Assembly: GCA_021777055.1 (NCBI GenBank)
Contig: JAIQZO010000046.1
Span: 47,321 to 111,320 of the forward strand
DNA from: Candidatus Anammoxibacter sp.
GTDB taxonomy: Bacteria > Planctomycetota > Brocadiia > Brocadiales > Anammoxibacteraceae
Direction: 5' to 3'
DNA length: 64,000 nucleotides
The notes under the pieces are model-generated. The model saw only the letters and a program-made list of their open reading frames with translations. It had not been told where the DNA came from and searched no databases. Below, one piece after another: positions 9,198 through 17,590 of this stretch (positions are counted from its first letter, which is position 1; every line of letters begins with the position of its first letter). The position numbers were made by a program, and so were the translations under genes.

Positions 9198-9227
9198 TTG
9201 ACAGAAATGCACAACATCTGATAGCAT
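9198..9227 (+). promoter_or_regulatory. Possible sigma-70-type promoter for the GcvH-like gene
   Basis: A perfect ttgaca at 9198-9203 is followed after 18 bases by tagcat (four of six matches to tataat) at 9222-9227, about 64 bases before the ATG at 9291. The -10 match is weak. Confidence 0.3.
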
Positions 9228-9290
9228 TACACATTAGTGTTACAACTATTTTTGCTATAAAAACCACATCTGATTAATAAATTATATCTC

Positions 9291-9743
9291 ATGACTACTT
9301 GCTCAAAAAAAAAAAACATAGATTTAGATGATTTTAAGTATACATCTACTCATGAATGGTTATATGTAGAAGGAAACCTGATTACTATTGGTGTTACGGA
9401 AGTTGTCACAAAAAAACTCGGATCAATTATCTATCTTGACCTGCCGGACATAGATGACGAAATATTAACCATTGTACCGTTTGGTGAAATCGAGAGCGTT
9501 GATGATACTTATGATGTAAATTGCCCTGTAGAAGGAGAAACCACTGAAGTAAATGAAACATTAATGAACAAGCTCGACATTCTGGATACCGACCCATATA
9601 AAAAAGGATGGCTAATAAAACTTTACGCAGAAGATGTCACGGCAATCTCAGAACTGATGACTAGAGATGAGTATGAACAGAAATTTGATATCAATCTAAA
9701 CTCGCGAAAAAGAAAGACAAAATTAAACGGAAGCAGGAAGTAA
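9291..9743 (+). CDS. GcvH-like protein lacking the lipoyl lysine
   Basis: A 150-aa protein with the full H-protein layout: KYTSTHEWLYVEGN, ITIGVTEVVTKKLG, YLDLPDI, then FGEIESVDDTYDVNCPVEGE and NTDPYKKGWLIKL-like DTDPYKKGWLIKL. In glycine cleavage H-protein the lipoylated Lys sits in ESVKA; here that position is Asp71 (ESVDD). The protein therefore should not carry lipoate and cannot shuttle aminomethyl groups in the normal way. A basic tail (residues 140-150) is extra. No gcvT or gcvP is adjacent. Related lipoate-free H-like proteins are known in other systems, but the role here is unknown. Confidence 0.82.
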   Translation: MTTCSKKKNIDLDDFKYTSTHEWLYVEGNLITIGVTEVVTKKLGSIIYLDLPDIDDEILTIVPFGEIESVDDTYDVNCPVEGETTEVNETLMNKLDILDTDPYKKGWLIKLYAEDVTAISELMTRDEYEQKFDINLNSRKRKTKLNGSRK

Positions 9744-9761
9744 ATGATAGGACAAAACATC

Positions 9762-9798
9762 TCCGACGATCTTAGAAATAGTTTCTAAGACCGCCGAA
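9762..9798. terminator. Hairpin between convergent genes
   Basis: cttagaaa-tag-tttctaag forms a perfect core, extended by further pairs (G-U on the minus-strand transcript). It lies between the GcvH-like gene and the convergent cytochrome gene, so it probably ends one or both transcripts, although the T-run is weak. Confidence 0.5.
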
Positions 9799-9817
9799 GA
9801 TAAAAAAGACACCATCA

Positions 9818-10201
9818 TTAATAGTGTAATTTCTGTATCGCTTTTGGCATTTTCTTCCTCTGTCCGGAAGGCAGCAGTACCCGCACATAATGGACCAGCG
9901 CCTTTATCTCTTCACTGTTATAAGTCTTTCCCCAGCTTGGCATCTTGTTTTTACCATTAGTAATAGATTTAAACATCTCTTCATCTGTTATTGATTTCTG
10001 CCAATCTATATTTTTAAAGTTTTGCGCACTTAATCCCTTTCCCCTCTTGGTTGGCCTGCCATCCAAACCGTGGCATTTAGCACAACTACGGGCATAATTC
10101 TTTTTGGGATCTGCATTCGCACTAGAAACAAACAGTGTTAACATAATCATAACAGCCACAAACACAGGCAAAACTACAAACCTTCCTGAAACATTTTTCA
10201 T
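9818..10201 (-). CDS. Monohaem class I c-type cytochrome, periplasmic
   Basis: A 127-aa protein with an N-terminal signal peptide (hydrophobic residues 8-26, likely cleavage after ANA at 30) and one haem motif CAKCH at Cys40-Cys43-His44. The distal Met ligand is probably Met87 in NKMPSW. The spacing and the EEIKALVHYVRVL helix are those of small class I cytochromes c that shuttle electrons outside the cytoplasmic membrane. A basic tail follows. It stands alone and convergent with the GcvH-like gene; the redox partner is not evident. Confidence 0.9.
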   Translation of the reverse strand: MKNVSGRFVVLPVFVAVMIMLTLFVSSANADPKKNYARSCAKCHGLDGRPTKRGKGLSAQNFKNIDWQKSITDEEMFKSITNGKNKMPSWGKTYNSEEIKALVHYVRVLLPSGQRKKMPKAIQKLHY

Positions 10202-10340
10202 ACTCTACCTCCTGTTTATAAAGATGTAAATATTAAGATATTTTAGCTTTCTTTGGCAGAAAGCTTTATATACAATTACATACTCTTACTTATTTAATTT
10301 TAATCTATAAAGTATAAAAAATACAACACTATATTTTGGA

Positions 10341-10601
10341 CTAGTACAACGTCTATGTTCTATTGGCGATAGCCATGCGATCTAAATTCTTTTTGTTAAC
10401 AAATAGTACCTACTCAGGTAGATAGGCTGAAGGCTAAAGGTAAAACTTAAAGGCAAAAATCCTGAGGCTTTTACTTTTTAACATTAGCCTGGAGACCTAA
10501 AAAGGCTTAATGCTTTTACCTTCAACCTATCCACCTGAGTAGGTATAACGGATAAGGCTTAAGAAATCATACCCGTTATTAGAACAATGACGCAGTACTC
10601 G
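10341..10601 (-). repeat. R2 dispersed element, copy 1
   Basis: A 261-bp element bounded by imperfect inverted ends (ctagtacaacgtctatgttc and the complement of gagtactgcgtcattgttct). Inside is a second nested inverted repeat built on cctactcaggtagataggct and its partner cctatccacctgagtaggta. Two other copies, inverted relative to this one, are at 28065-28340 and 38584-38834. It has no coding capacity and is a MITE-like non-autonomous element by form. Confidence 0.75.
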
Positions 10602-10751
10602 TATTTGGTATTAAACCTGAAGCGCTTTATTTTTATTAGTAAATTACACATTTCGGGTGTGCCTTTTTTAGCCTGGTGGTATCAAAATTTCCATTTAAAT
10701 CAGTTGTAAATTATAAATAATATAAGGTGGGGATTGCCGAGCAAAAACCAC

Positions 10752-10805
10752 TATAATCTTAATCTTAACCTTAATTAACCCACTGAAATTAAGATTAAGA
10801 TTATA
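10752..10805. repeat. Perfect 16-bp inverted repeat before cca
   Basis: Arms tataatcttaatctta (10752-10767) and taagattaagattata (10790-10805) pair perfectly, just upstream of the CCA-adding enzyme gene. It belongs to the dispersed cttaatcttaatc family. Confidence 0.6.
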
Positions 10806-10851
10806 AATTTAGTATTAACTTAAAAACAAAAAGTCCGCCAAAGGCATTAAC

Positions 10852-12213
10852 TTGAGACATAACAAAAAAGATACAAAACTTTTTAAGTCCGCCCTACAAA
10901 TAGTATCGCATCTAAGAGACAAAGGATACTCCGCTTTCTTTGCAGGAGGATGTGTTCGTGACATGGTAATGGATATTGCCCCGGTAGATTATGACATTGC
11001 CACCAGCGCAACGCCTGATGAGGTAATGTCTTTGTTCAGGAGATCAATCCCTGTAGGAGCTAAATTCGGTGTGGTAAATGTTCTTGAAGACGAATTTCAA
11101 TTTGAGATTGCTACGTTCAGGTCTGACGGAACATACAGTGATGGAAGAAGGCCAGATAGCATCAATTTTTGTGATGCTGAAGGGGACGTAAAGAGAAGGG
11201 ATTTCACCATAAATGGTATGTTATTTGATCCTCTTGAGGAGAAAATACTGGATTACGTCGGAGGAAAAAATGATATTAAGGCATGTGTAATCAGAACCAT
11301 AGGAGATCCATTGGAAAGATTTGCGGAAGATCACTTGCGAATGATAAGGGCAGTTAGGTTCTCCGCCAGATTTTCATTTAAGATTGAGCAGGACACAAAG
11401 AGTGCCATTAAAAAATTAGCCGCAAAAATATTAACTGTAAGCGCGGAAAGGATTCGTGAGGAACTTGAAAAAGGATTAACCGCTTCAAATCCCCATGAAT
11501 TTGTCCGACTATTAGATGAATTAGGGCTTGCAGAACAAATACTCCCAGAGATCTCTGGAATGAAAGGAGTGGAACAACCAGAGAATTTTCATCCGGAAGG
11601 AGATGTCTTTGTCCACACACTTATCGCTGTCTCAATGCTTGTGAAACCATCATGGGAACTTGCAATGGGAATACTGTTGCATGATATAGGAAAGCCAGCT
11701 GCTTTCTTTAAAGAAGTTAATGATAAGGGAGAAGTGGAGAAGATCAGATTTTATCAACATGATAATATAGGTGCAAGGATGGCAGGCAAGATATGCAACC
11801 GGTTAAAGACATCTACATTCACAAAAGAGAGAATTATGTGGCTGGTAAAGAAACATCTGATAATTAAAGACGTACAAAATATGAGAAAAAGTACCTTAAA
11901 AAAACTCTTTGCTGATCCCGGATTCCCTGAGCTGTTAGAACTATTCCGGATTGATACCCTGTCAAGTACAAAAGATTTAACAAACTATGATTTCTGCAAA
12001 GAAAAGTTTGAAACAATGGATGAAGATGAAGTAAAACCTGCACCACTGGTTACAGGGCACGATCTTATCAATATGGGGCTTAAACCTGGACCAGACTATG
12101 GAAAAATATTGTCATTTATGATGGAAGAACAGCTTGAGGAGAGAATAACCAGCAGAGAAGAGGCATTAGATCTTGTAAAAAATATTATAGTATTACCAGT
12201 CAAAAAGAGTTAA
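10852..12213 (+). CDS. cca: CCA-adding tRNA nucleotidyltransferase / poly(A) polymerase family
   Basis: A 453-aa class II nucleotidyltransferase. The head domain shows FFAGGCVRDMVM (GGxVRD at 32-37), the metal-binding DYDIAT (Asp46, Asp48), RRDFTINGMLFDP and RMIRAVRFSARF, all diagnostic. A central HD-type segment (HPEGDVFVHT, LLHDIGKPAAF) and a helical tail follow. The enzyme builds or repairs the 3-prime CCA of tRNAs; CCA- or A-only specificity cannot be told by eye. The likely start is TTG at 10852 with an aaagg site 7 bases upstream; a stop lies 36 bases further up. The MntA gene follows after 18 bases. Confidence 0.93.
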   Translation: MRHNKKDTKLFKSALQIVSHLRDKGYSAFFAGGCVRDMVMDIAPVDYDIATSATPDEVMSLFRRSIPVGAKFGVVNVLEDEFQFEIATFRSDGTYSDGRRPDSINFCDAEGDVKRRDFTINGMLFDPLEEKILDYVGGKNDIKACVIRTIGDPLERFAEDHLRMIRAVRFSARFSFKIEQDTKSAIKKLAAKILTVSAERIREELEKGLTASNPHEFVRLLDELGLAEQILPEISGMKGVEQPENFHPEGDVFVHTLIAVSMLVKPSWELAMGILLHDIGKPAAFFKEVNDKGEVEKIRFYQHDNIGARMAGKICNRLKTSTFTKERIMWLVKKHLIIKDVQNMRKSTLKKLFADPGFPELLELFRIDTLSSTKDLTNYDFCKEKFETMDEDEVKPAPLVTGHDLINMGLKPGPDYGKILSFMMEEQLEERITSREEALDLVKNIIVLPVKKS

Positions 12214-12231
12214 TAAATCTATACTATAAAT

Positions 12232-12639
12232 ATGAAACCAAAGGAAAAAATAACAGAACAAGGGATAAAGGATAAACTTTCTCCTCTTTTTCATGAAAAA
12301 GATTTAAGGCTCGTAATATTGTTTGGATCAACTGCGACGGGTAATCGTCATAATACAAGCGATATTGACCTTGGATTCTTATTTGATAATCAGGTTGATA
12401 TTCTGGAACTGACAAACAGGGTGATACAACTTCTAAAACGTGATAACATCGATGTTGTAGATTTAAATCGTACAAGTCCGCTATTAAGGTTTTCGGCGGT
12501 AAAAAAGGGCAAGCTTCTCTACGAAAAAGAACCAGGGCAATTTAATGAATTTGCCTCCTTAGCATTTCGGATCTATGTGGATACAAAGAAGTTGCGTAGT
12601 GCAAGGGCGAAATCAATAAAAAATTTTCTGATGAAATGA
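12232..12639 (+). CDS. mntA: MntA-type minimal nucleotidyltransferase antitoxin
   Basis: A 135-aa protein with the minimal nucleotidyltransferase motif GSx10DxD (Gly32-Ser33, Asp44-Asp46 in FGSTATGNRHNTSDIDLGF). In MntA-HepT modules this protein AMPylates a Tyr of the HepT toxin and so silences it. The partner gene begins 7 bases downstream, which supports the pairing. It follows cca closely on the same strand, so it may share that transcript. Identification rests on motif and context. Confidence 0.87.
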   Translation: MKPKEKITEQGIKDKLSPLFHEKDLRLVILFGSTATGNRHNTSDIDLGFLFDNQVDILELTNRVIQLLKRDNIDVVDLNRTSPLLRFSAVKKGKLLYEKEPGQFNEFASLAFRIYVDTKKLRSARAKSIKNFLMK

Positions 12640-12646
12640 GTACTTA

Positions 12647-13072
12647 ATGAGTCCACTGGAAAAAGAGGTAATAAGAAGAAAGATTGCAGTTATCATAGAA
12701 AATCTTAACCTCCTTAAACCTATCAAAAATATGACACAAGTAGAGTATATTGATGATATATATAAAAGAAAGGCAACTGAGCGTCTATTACAGGAATTAA
12801 TTGAAGCGGCAATTGATATAAATACACATATAATAACTCAAACAAAGAATATGGTCCCTGACGATTATTATGAGAGTTTTATTAAAATGGGAGAACTTAG
12901 AATAATACCCAGACTGATAGCTGAAAAATTGGCTCCATCAGCAGGATTAAGAAACAGATTGGTGCACGAGTATGACACATTAGAACATCATATAATCCTT
13001 AATGCAGTTAAGACTGCCGAAGGACTTTACACTGAATACATAAAAGCCCTTGAATTTTATATCTCGGAATGA
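12647..13072 (+). CDS. hepT: HepT-type RNase toxin (former DUF86)
   Basis: A 141-aa all-helical protein with the HEPN RNase motif Rx4HxY: Arg102, His107 and Tyr109 in GLRNRLVHEYD. Family members cut RNA and are neutralised when MntA adds AMP to the Tyr of this motif. The motif is intact, so the toxin is probably active when free. It sits 7 bases after mntA, forming a complete type VII toxin-antitoxin pair. Confidence 0.87.
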   Translation: MSPLEKEVIRRKIAVIIENLNLLKPIKNMTQVEYIDDIYKRKATERLLQELIEAAIDINTHIITQTKNMVPDDYYESFIKMGELRIIPRLIAEKLAPSAGLRNRLVHEYDTLEHHIILNAVKTAEGLYTEYIKALEFYISE

Positions 13073-13106
13073 GACATAATGATAAATCCTTAATTCTGTA
13101 GATTTC

Positions 13107-13868
13107 CTACAACACCTTCCTTCCGTCACGTCCATCAAACATTAAAAACTTCCGGAGATTCCATTTTTGAATCAAAAACTTACCACTGGTAACCATTACT
13201 CCAAAGGAATAAACAACGCTAGCCCTGAAACCGATTGATGAAGATTCATTTGTGTATTGTGACGGAGAGGTAACCTCTCCGATTCTGTAACCAAAGTAGA
13301 CAGCTTGCGCAAGCATCTGGTTATCAAACACAAAATCGTCGGAATTTTCCATTATTGGCATGGACGCAATAACCTCCCTTGAAAATGCCCTGTAACCGGT
13401 ATGATACTCGGAAAGATTCCGCCCCAACATTATATTCTCTATAAATGTAAGGATCTTGTTAATAACATATTTAAAAAATGGCATGCCACCAGTGCGGGCC
13501 ATGCCATTTAATACCCTTGTTCCCAAGACCACATCAAACACCTCTAAAGATATTAAACTTGCCATGGCAGGTATCAATTTCGGGGGATATTGGTAATCAG
13601 GATGGAGCATGATAATAATATCCGCCCCTTTCTCAAGGGCAAGTTTATAACATGTCTTCTGGTTTGCCCCATACCCTTTATTCTTATCATGAATATGCAC
13701 GTCAAGCCCTAATCCCCTTGCCACCTCAGCAGTCCTGTCCATGCTATAATCATCAGTAAGGATCACACTATCCACCACATCCTTTGGTACCTCGTCAAAT
13801 GTTTTTCTTAACGTCTTCTCCGCATTATAAGCAGGCATGACAACAATTATCTTTTTTCCATTCAACAT
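13107..13868 (-). CDS. Family 2 glycosyltransferase (dolichol-phosphate mannose synthase-like)
   Basis: A 253-aa GT-A enzyme: IIVVMPAYNAEKTLRKTF at the start, a nucleotide-sugar site DDYSMDRT (usual DDGSxDxT), KNKGYGANQKT and a HPDYQYPP segment in place of the DxD region, then GTRVLNGM and EYHTGYRAFSR. This arrangement is that of polyprenyl-phosphate glycosyltransferases without a membrane tail. It likely transfers a sugar from a nucleotide donor in cell-surface glycan or lipid synthesis. No partner genes are nearby. A start at 13868 gives the expected N-terminus. Confidence 0.85.
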   Translation of the reverse strand: MLNGKKIIVVMPAYNAEKTLRKTFDEVPKDVVDSVILTDDYSMDRTAEVARGLGLDVHIHDKNKGYGANQKTCYKLALEKGADIIIMLHPDYQYPPKLIPAMASLISLEVFDVVLGTRVLNGMARTGGMPFFKYVINKILTFIENIMLGRNLSEYHTGYRAFSREVIASMPIMENSDDFVFDNQMLAQAVYFGYRIGEVTSPSQYTNESSSIGFRASVVYSFGVMVTSGKFLIQKWNLRKFLMFDGRDGRKVL

Positions 13869-14068
13869 GTTTGAATTAGCACCTACGACGGACTAAAGTC
13901 TCCAACGAGGCACGTCTCCTATCGCAAACAAACATCTCTACCCGTACATCATCGAGGCTAAAGCCTTGAGTTACGAAATGTAGCTCATACCTTTAGGTTT
14001 GAGTCAATTCTTAACAGTAATAACGAAAACAATTTCAATTATCTGCGACACACAATATTTTGTAAATA

Positions 14069-14150
14069 GTAGGTTGGGTTAAGCAGTAGCGAAACCCAAC
14101 AATTATTCGTCACGCTCTGTTGGGTTTCGCTACCGCTTAACCCAACCTAC
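14069..14150. repeat. 33-bp inverted repeat of the gtaggttgggttaagc type
   Basis: Arms 14069-14101 and 14118-14150 match at 32 of 33 positions around a 16-base loop. The words gtaggttgggttaagc and gcgaaacccaaca are those of a repeat seen in many unrelated bacterial genomes. It would form a very stable hairpin between the glycosyltransferase gene and its upstream neighbour. Confidence 0.75.
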
Positions 14151-14244
14151 ACCTTAACTCATAGAAAATAGAGGCGTTACACCGTAACACTAACAGAAGA
14201 AACGTATTCGGCCCAAAATGAAAATTCCTATACTATTTAATTAG

Positions 14245-14534
14245 CACCTACGGTGGACATTTAGCTTTTAACTTCTTAATCCTAATCGTACTCTTAATCT
14301 TAATCCACATAATACGATTATGATTATGGGCACCATTCATAATTGACTAAAAGTAGTTTACTCTTCTCTTTTTGAACTGCAGAACAGCAGAACAAGGAAC
14401 CGCAGAATTATGAGGTTTTAATCCTTCATAATTCTGCAGTTCCTTGTTCTGCTGTTCGATATTCAAGAAAAACTAACAGAGAAAAGGTTTTTGGTGGGCC
14501 ATGTCGCACCCAACATTAATAATAATTTGCAACT
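14245..14534. repeat. R6 290-bp dispersed element, copy 1
   Basis: It matches 36781-37068 in inverted orientation along its length: same ends (agcacctacggtggac side and aataataatttgcaact side), the same cttaatcttaatccaca and gattatgattatgggcacc words, and the same inner inverted repeat (14382-14415 with 14423-14456, built on gaacaaggaaccgcagaatt). No open frame is seen. It is a structured, non-coding mobile element. Confidence 0.7.
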
Positions 14535-14691
14535 ATTTCTCGGATAAGGAATTAAAATGAGAATTACTATACAATTGAATTATAACAACCTTTTCATTTA
14601 AATTACAAACATTGAATTGCAGGGCGGGTCAAGATTTTACCCTCTGTATATTGGAGTACTAAAATGGAAAAACATAAGGCAGCTCAAGACA

Positions 14692-14731
14692 GTTATACCG
14701 TATAACCTGACCACCGGCTACACGGTATAAC
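14692..14731. terminator. Possible hairpin after the 381-aa gene
   Basis: gttataccgt (14692-14701) and acggtataac (14722-14731) pair perfectly downstream of the minus-strand gene at 14769. No T-run follows, so terminator function is tentative. Confidence 0.3.
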
Positions 14732-14768
14732 GGTTATACTTGTTTGTAATACCGTTTTTGTTAAGTTG

Positions 14769-15914
14769 TTAAATAGTGAAAGGCATGAAGAATGAAAGGT
14801 TTTCTATCGCTTTTCGAAATGGTGTGTATCTCACAAATCGTTGAGTATCTGCATTACTAATCTTATCATTCATCCGAAATATCTTTTTTATCATATATAG
14901 TTTTGCCCTGGTGGACGCTTCACCTCCAGGGGCAACATCCGTCACAAAATCCATTGCAACCTGCGTATTATCAAAAACTTGAGTTGTCATCTTTCTACCA
15001 AGCTTAGTGTTGCCAATTGTGGCATCCGGAATTGTTTCTACCAGATTTAACCCCGCAAACAATACGTCTTCACCTATGTTAAGTGCACTCTGTGGTAAAT
15101 CTACAACAAGATCCTTACCTATGGCCTTGACAAAGACGCTCTTAAAAAGGTGTTTAAACCTTGCTCCAATCCCAACTGGCTTCTCTGTTTCTTCTGGTGT
15201 ATAGGCACCTAAACTGAGACCACTAGCAATATTTTTTGTAAAATTACCTACCGTTTTAAGAAAACCTATCTTTTTTCTGGTTTTAAGAACCCCATTGGTA
15301 TCCATGTATTTTACCTCACTGCCACTTCCCAAATCTTTTGCAAGGTTTTTTATGTTGCTAAAAGCATCAAACAGGTCTTTGCCCACTCTACTAGCAAATT
15401 TATCATGAGAATACTCATTGTCGATCACACCAGTTGACCTTTCAAGGAAATATTTGTCCCCTCCAGGATTAGACAATAACTGATCTTCTTTATATTTTTT
15501 TATCTGATGCATAAAACCACGATCAGCTTTATCTATTTCAACAACATCATTTCGGCTTAGTACCCTATCTTCATTATTTAATCTACTGTTGATTTTTTCA
15601 TTACCAGCCATCTGATTCTGTATATTTTTACGCGGATACGCTTTTCCTAACGGAACCGGACGAAATGACTTTGAATATCTCTTGAGGTGCATCCCTGGTC
15701 TCATGGTATCTCTGCTGCTTACCTTTACTCCAGAATCTCTTTGTTTATTTATACTATTATCTGTTTCTATAACTCTCTTACTCTCACCAGCATTTGTTTC
15801 ATTGTATAGGATGTTGGTAAACTTTATATCACGATTTCCACTATTTTCAGTTTTTGTTTCTGATGTCCCTTGTAAAGAAAAGCCAGTTGTACCTACTGCA
15901 TTTAGAGCTTCCAT
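14769..15914 (-). CDS. Hypothetical protein, 381 aa, unrecognised
   Basis: I do not recognise a family. The first 150 residues are polar and basic with many Asn, Ser, Arg and Lys and look disordered. The rest (about 165-381) is better ordered, with FASRVGKDLFDAFSNIKNLA, a Gly-rich LGAYTPEE stretch, KAIGKDLVVDLPQSALNIGE and a helical end rich in aromatic residues. There is no signal peptide or clear membrane segment. The layout (long polar N-terminus, compact C-terminus) resembles secreted effector or filament-associated proteins, but nothing supports a function. The ATG at 15914 is the furthest upstream start. Confidence 0.6.
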   Translation of the reverse strand: MEALNAVGTTGFSLQGTSETKTENSGNRDIKFTNILYNETNAGESKRVIETDNSINKQRDSGVKVSSRDTMRPGMHLKRYSKSFRPVPLGKAYPRKNIQNQMAGNEKINSRLNNEDRVLSRNDVVEIDKADRGFMHQIKKYKEDQLLSNPGGDKYFLERSTGVIDNEYSHDKFASRVGKDLFDAFSNIKNLAKDLGSGSEVKYMDTNGVLKTRKKIGFLKTVGNFTKNIASGLSLGAYTPEETEKPVGIGARFKHLFKSVFVKAIGKDLVVDLPQSALNIGEDVLFAGLNLVETIPDATIGNTKLGRKMTTQVFDNTQVAMDFVTDVAPGGEASTRAKLYMIKKIFRMNDKISNADTQRFVRYTPFRKAIENLSFFMPFTI

Positions 15915-16494
15915 GCCAATGCCTCTTGTATTTAATAATTTATTTTAGATTATATTGAGTTAACAAACAACTTAACGCAAACATAATGCCAATTATAGAG
16001 AGACCATATATATCTTTCTGTTTCCTTTACCAAGAATCAGAACGGCGTAGTACAAAAAGACATAAACCACAAACATAATATCACTTACAAACACAAACAA
16101 TGGCTGTCATCCTTCTCATTATAGATTACTAGCATACAAACAAGAATATGCTCCCCCGGATTAATACGGAAAGATTTACATTTTGCAAGTAAACCTTTCC
16201 CATTTTCAAAATTATCCTGTATATATAAGGGCTGATTTTATATTATTATATTTATTTATCTAAAAAAAATAATTGCTAGTTAAATTGGAGAGCAGTTCCT
16301 ATCACACCTTAATATGGAAGAAATATATGTTTCATAAAGGCATTATGCTTAAACGTACTAAAAATCTGGCATCTATTGATGCACATTTCAAATATCATAG
16401 ATTATCATACATCTAGGATCTAGGAACAAGTAACCTGTAACTATTTAATAACAAATAGCTTAAACAATGCATTGCAACACTTCTTTTTAAAAAC
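15915..16494. other. Intergenic region between divergent genes
   Basis: About 580 AT-rich bases separate the minus-strand 381-aa gene from the plus-strand MBL gene. I see no gene, RNA or strong inverted repeat here; promoters for both genes should lie inside. Confidence 0.4.
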
Positions 16495-16520
16495 AAGTTT
16501 TTACAGGGCAATACTATAAT
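16495..16520 (+). promoter_or_regulatory. Recurrent AAGTTTTTAYARRGYAATAYTATAA leader motif
   Basis: aagtttttacagggcaatac then tataat ends one base before the MBL gene ATG. Close relatives are at 17509-17532, 24129-24152, 24345-24368, 30745-30772 and 57181-57204. Some are the ends of R1 repeats, others lie alone before genes. The tataat-like end could act as a -10 box, or the motif could be a repeat scar. Confidence 0.4.
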
Positions 16521-17288
16521 ATGGAAAATTTTAAGCTGACAATATTAGGATCAGGCACGGCAATACCATCAAAAAACAGGGGAAATTCCGGGTATCTTAT
16601 TGAAATCGGAGATGAAAAGATACTCCTTGACTCTGGTGCAGGCGCCATTCGTAAATTACCGTTTCAGGAAATACCTGTTTGGGGTATAAACAAGATATTT
16701 TATAGCCATATGCACATTGACCATGTTGTAGATCTGATCCCGTTACTCTTTGCCTCTAAATACTCCGGCAGACCTGCAGAGGCTGTCCATAATCTGGAAA
16801 TATTTGCACATAAAGACTTTAACGACTATTTCCTCTCTATACAAAAACTGTTTAATCCCTATATTTCAGGAGATAATATTAAAACAGTTTTTACCCCTGT
16901 TAATGGTAATTTATTAAGACTTGAAGGGTTTAATGTTAAAAACATCCCTGTGGCGCACACACCACAGAGCACTGCATACCGATTTGAACTCTTAGATGGA
17001 AGAAGCCTGGTATATTCAGGTGATACCGATTATTGTGAAGAGCTCGTCACCATTGCGAACAACTGTTCGGTACTACTTGTTGAGTGTTCTTTTCCTGATG
17101 ATAATGATGTCAAAGGACACATGACACCACTAAAGATCTCAAAACTTATCAGTAAAGCGCGCCCGACGCGGGTAATATTAACCCATATTTACCCCATCAA
17201 TGACGATGGCACCTTGGTACAAAGGATAGAAAACCCGTTTAAGATACCCATTGAGGTGGGAGAAGACCTTATGCAGATAGTTATATAA
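16521..17288 (+). CDS. MBL-fold metallo-hydrolase, RNase Z-like
   Basis: A 255-aa metallo-beta-lactamase fold protein. ILGSGTAIPSKNRGNSGYLI opens the fold, the metal site is SHMHIDH (His63, His65, Asp67, His68), followed by VAHTPQSTAYRF, YSGDTDYCEEL and GHMTPLKISKLISKARP, then ILTHIYP. The order is that of the RNase Z/ElaC-like branch, but the length is short and the exosite arm of tRNase Z is not seen, so a general phosphodiesterase or unknown hydrolase is as likely as tRNA 3-prime processing. It is a single gene. Confidence 0.82.
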   Translation: MENFKLTILGSGTAIPSKNRGNSGYLIEIGDEKILLDSGAGAIRKLPFQEIPVWGINKIFYSHMHIDHVVDLIPLLFASKYSGRPAEAVHNLEIFAHKDFNDYFLSIQKLFNPYISGDNIKTVFTPVNGNLLRLEGFNVKNIPVAHTPQSTAYRFELLDGRSLVYSGDTDYCEELVTIANNCSVLLVECSFPDDNDVKGHMTPLKISKLISKARPTRVILTHIYPINDDGTLVQRIENPFKIPIEVGEDLMQIVI

Positions 17289-17319
17289 TAAAAATTTTTG
17301 TTAACCATATACTCATATT

Positions 17320-17532
17320 GCGGCAAAGCCGCAACCAGAATACAGGAGTCAGGAGACAGAATTTAGAATAAAGCATAGATTTCTGTTTGTTTTACAGTAG
17401 AATTATTAATTGGAAATTTGTATTCACTTCCAGAATTATGTTTTCTTATTCTGATTTCTGACTCAAGTATTCTGTATTCAATAAAAGCACATAATCTTTT
17501 TAAAAAAGAAGTTTTTATAAAGTAATACCTTA
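17320..17532 (+). repeat. R1 dispersed repeat, copy b
   Basis: It begins gcggcaaagccgcaaccaga, has complementary gaatacagg-agtcaggagacagaa and ctgatttctgactcaagtat words toward its two ends, and closes with aagtttttataaagtaatac. It fills the gap between the MBL and M48 genes. Confidence 0.65.
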
Positions 17533-17590
17533 GAGATCATAAATGATGCATTTATGACCTATATGAGTATATTTTTTAAGGAACCTAGTT

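Larger units (their letters stand above)
13869..14768. other. 900-base intergenic region made largely of repeats
   Basis: It contains the 33-bp inverted repeat at 14069-14150, the 290-bp element at 14245-14534 and the short hairpin at 14692-14731. The word agcacctacg-cggac seen at 13877-13891 recurs at 14244-14258 and in the related copy near 37.05 kb. No gene is evident. Confidence 0.6.

Noticed and set aside
12224..12475. 83-codon minus-strand frame over mntA
   Set aside because: Antisense to the nucleotidyltransferase motif region of mntA.
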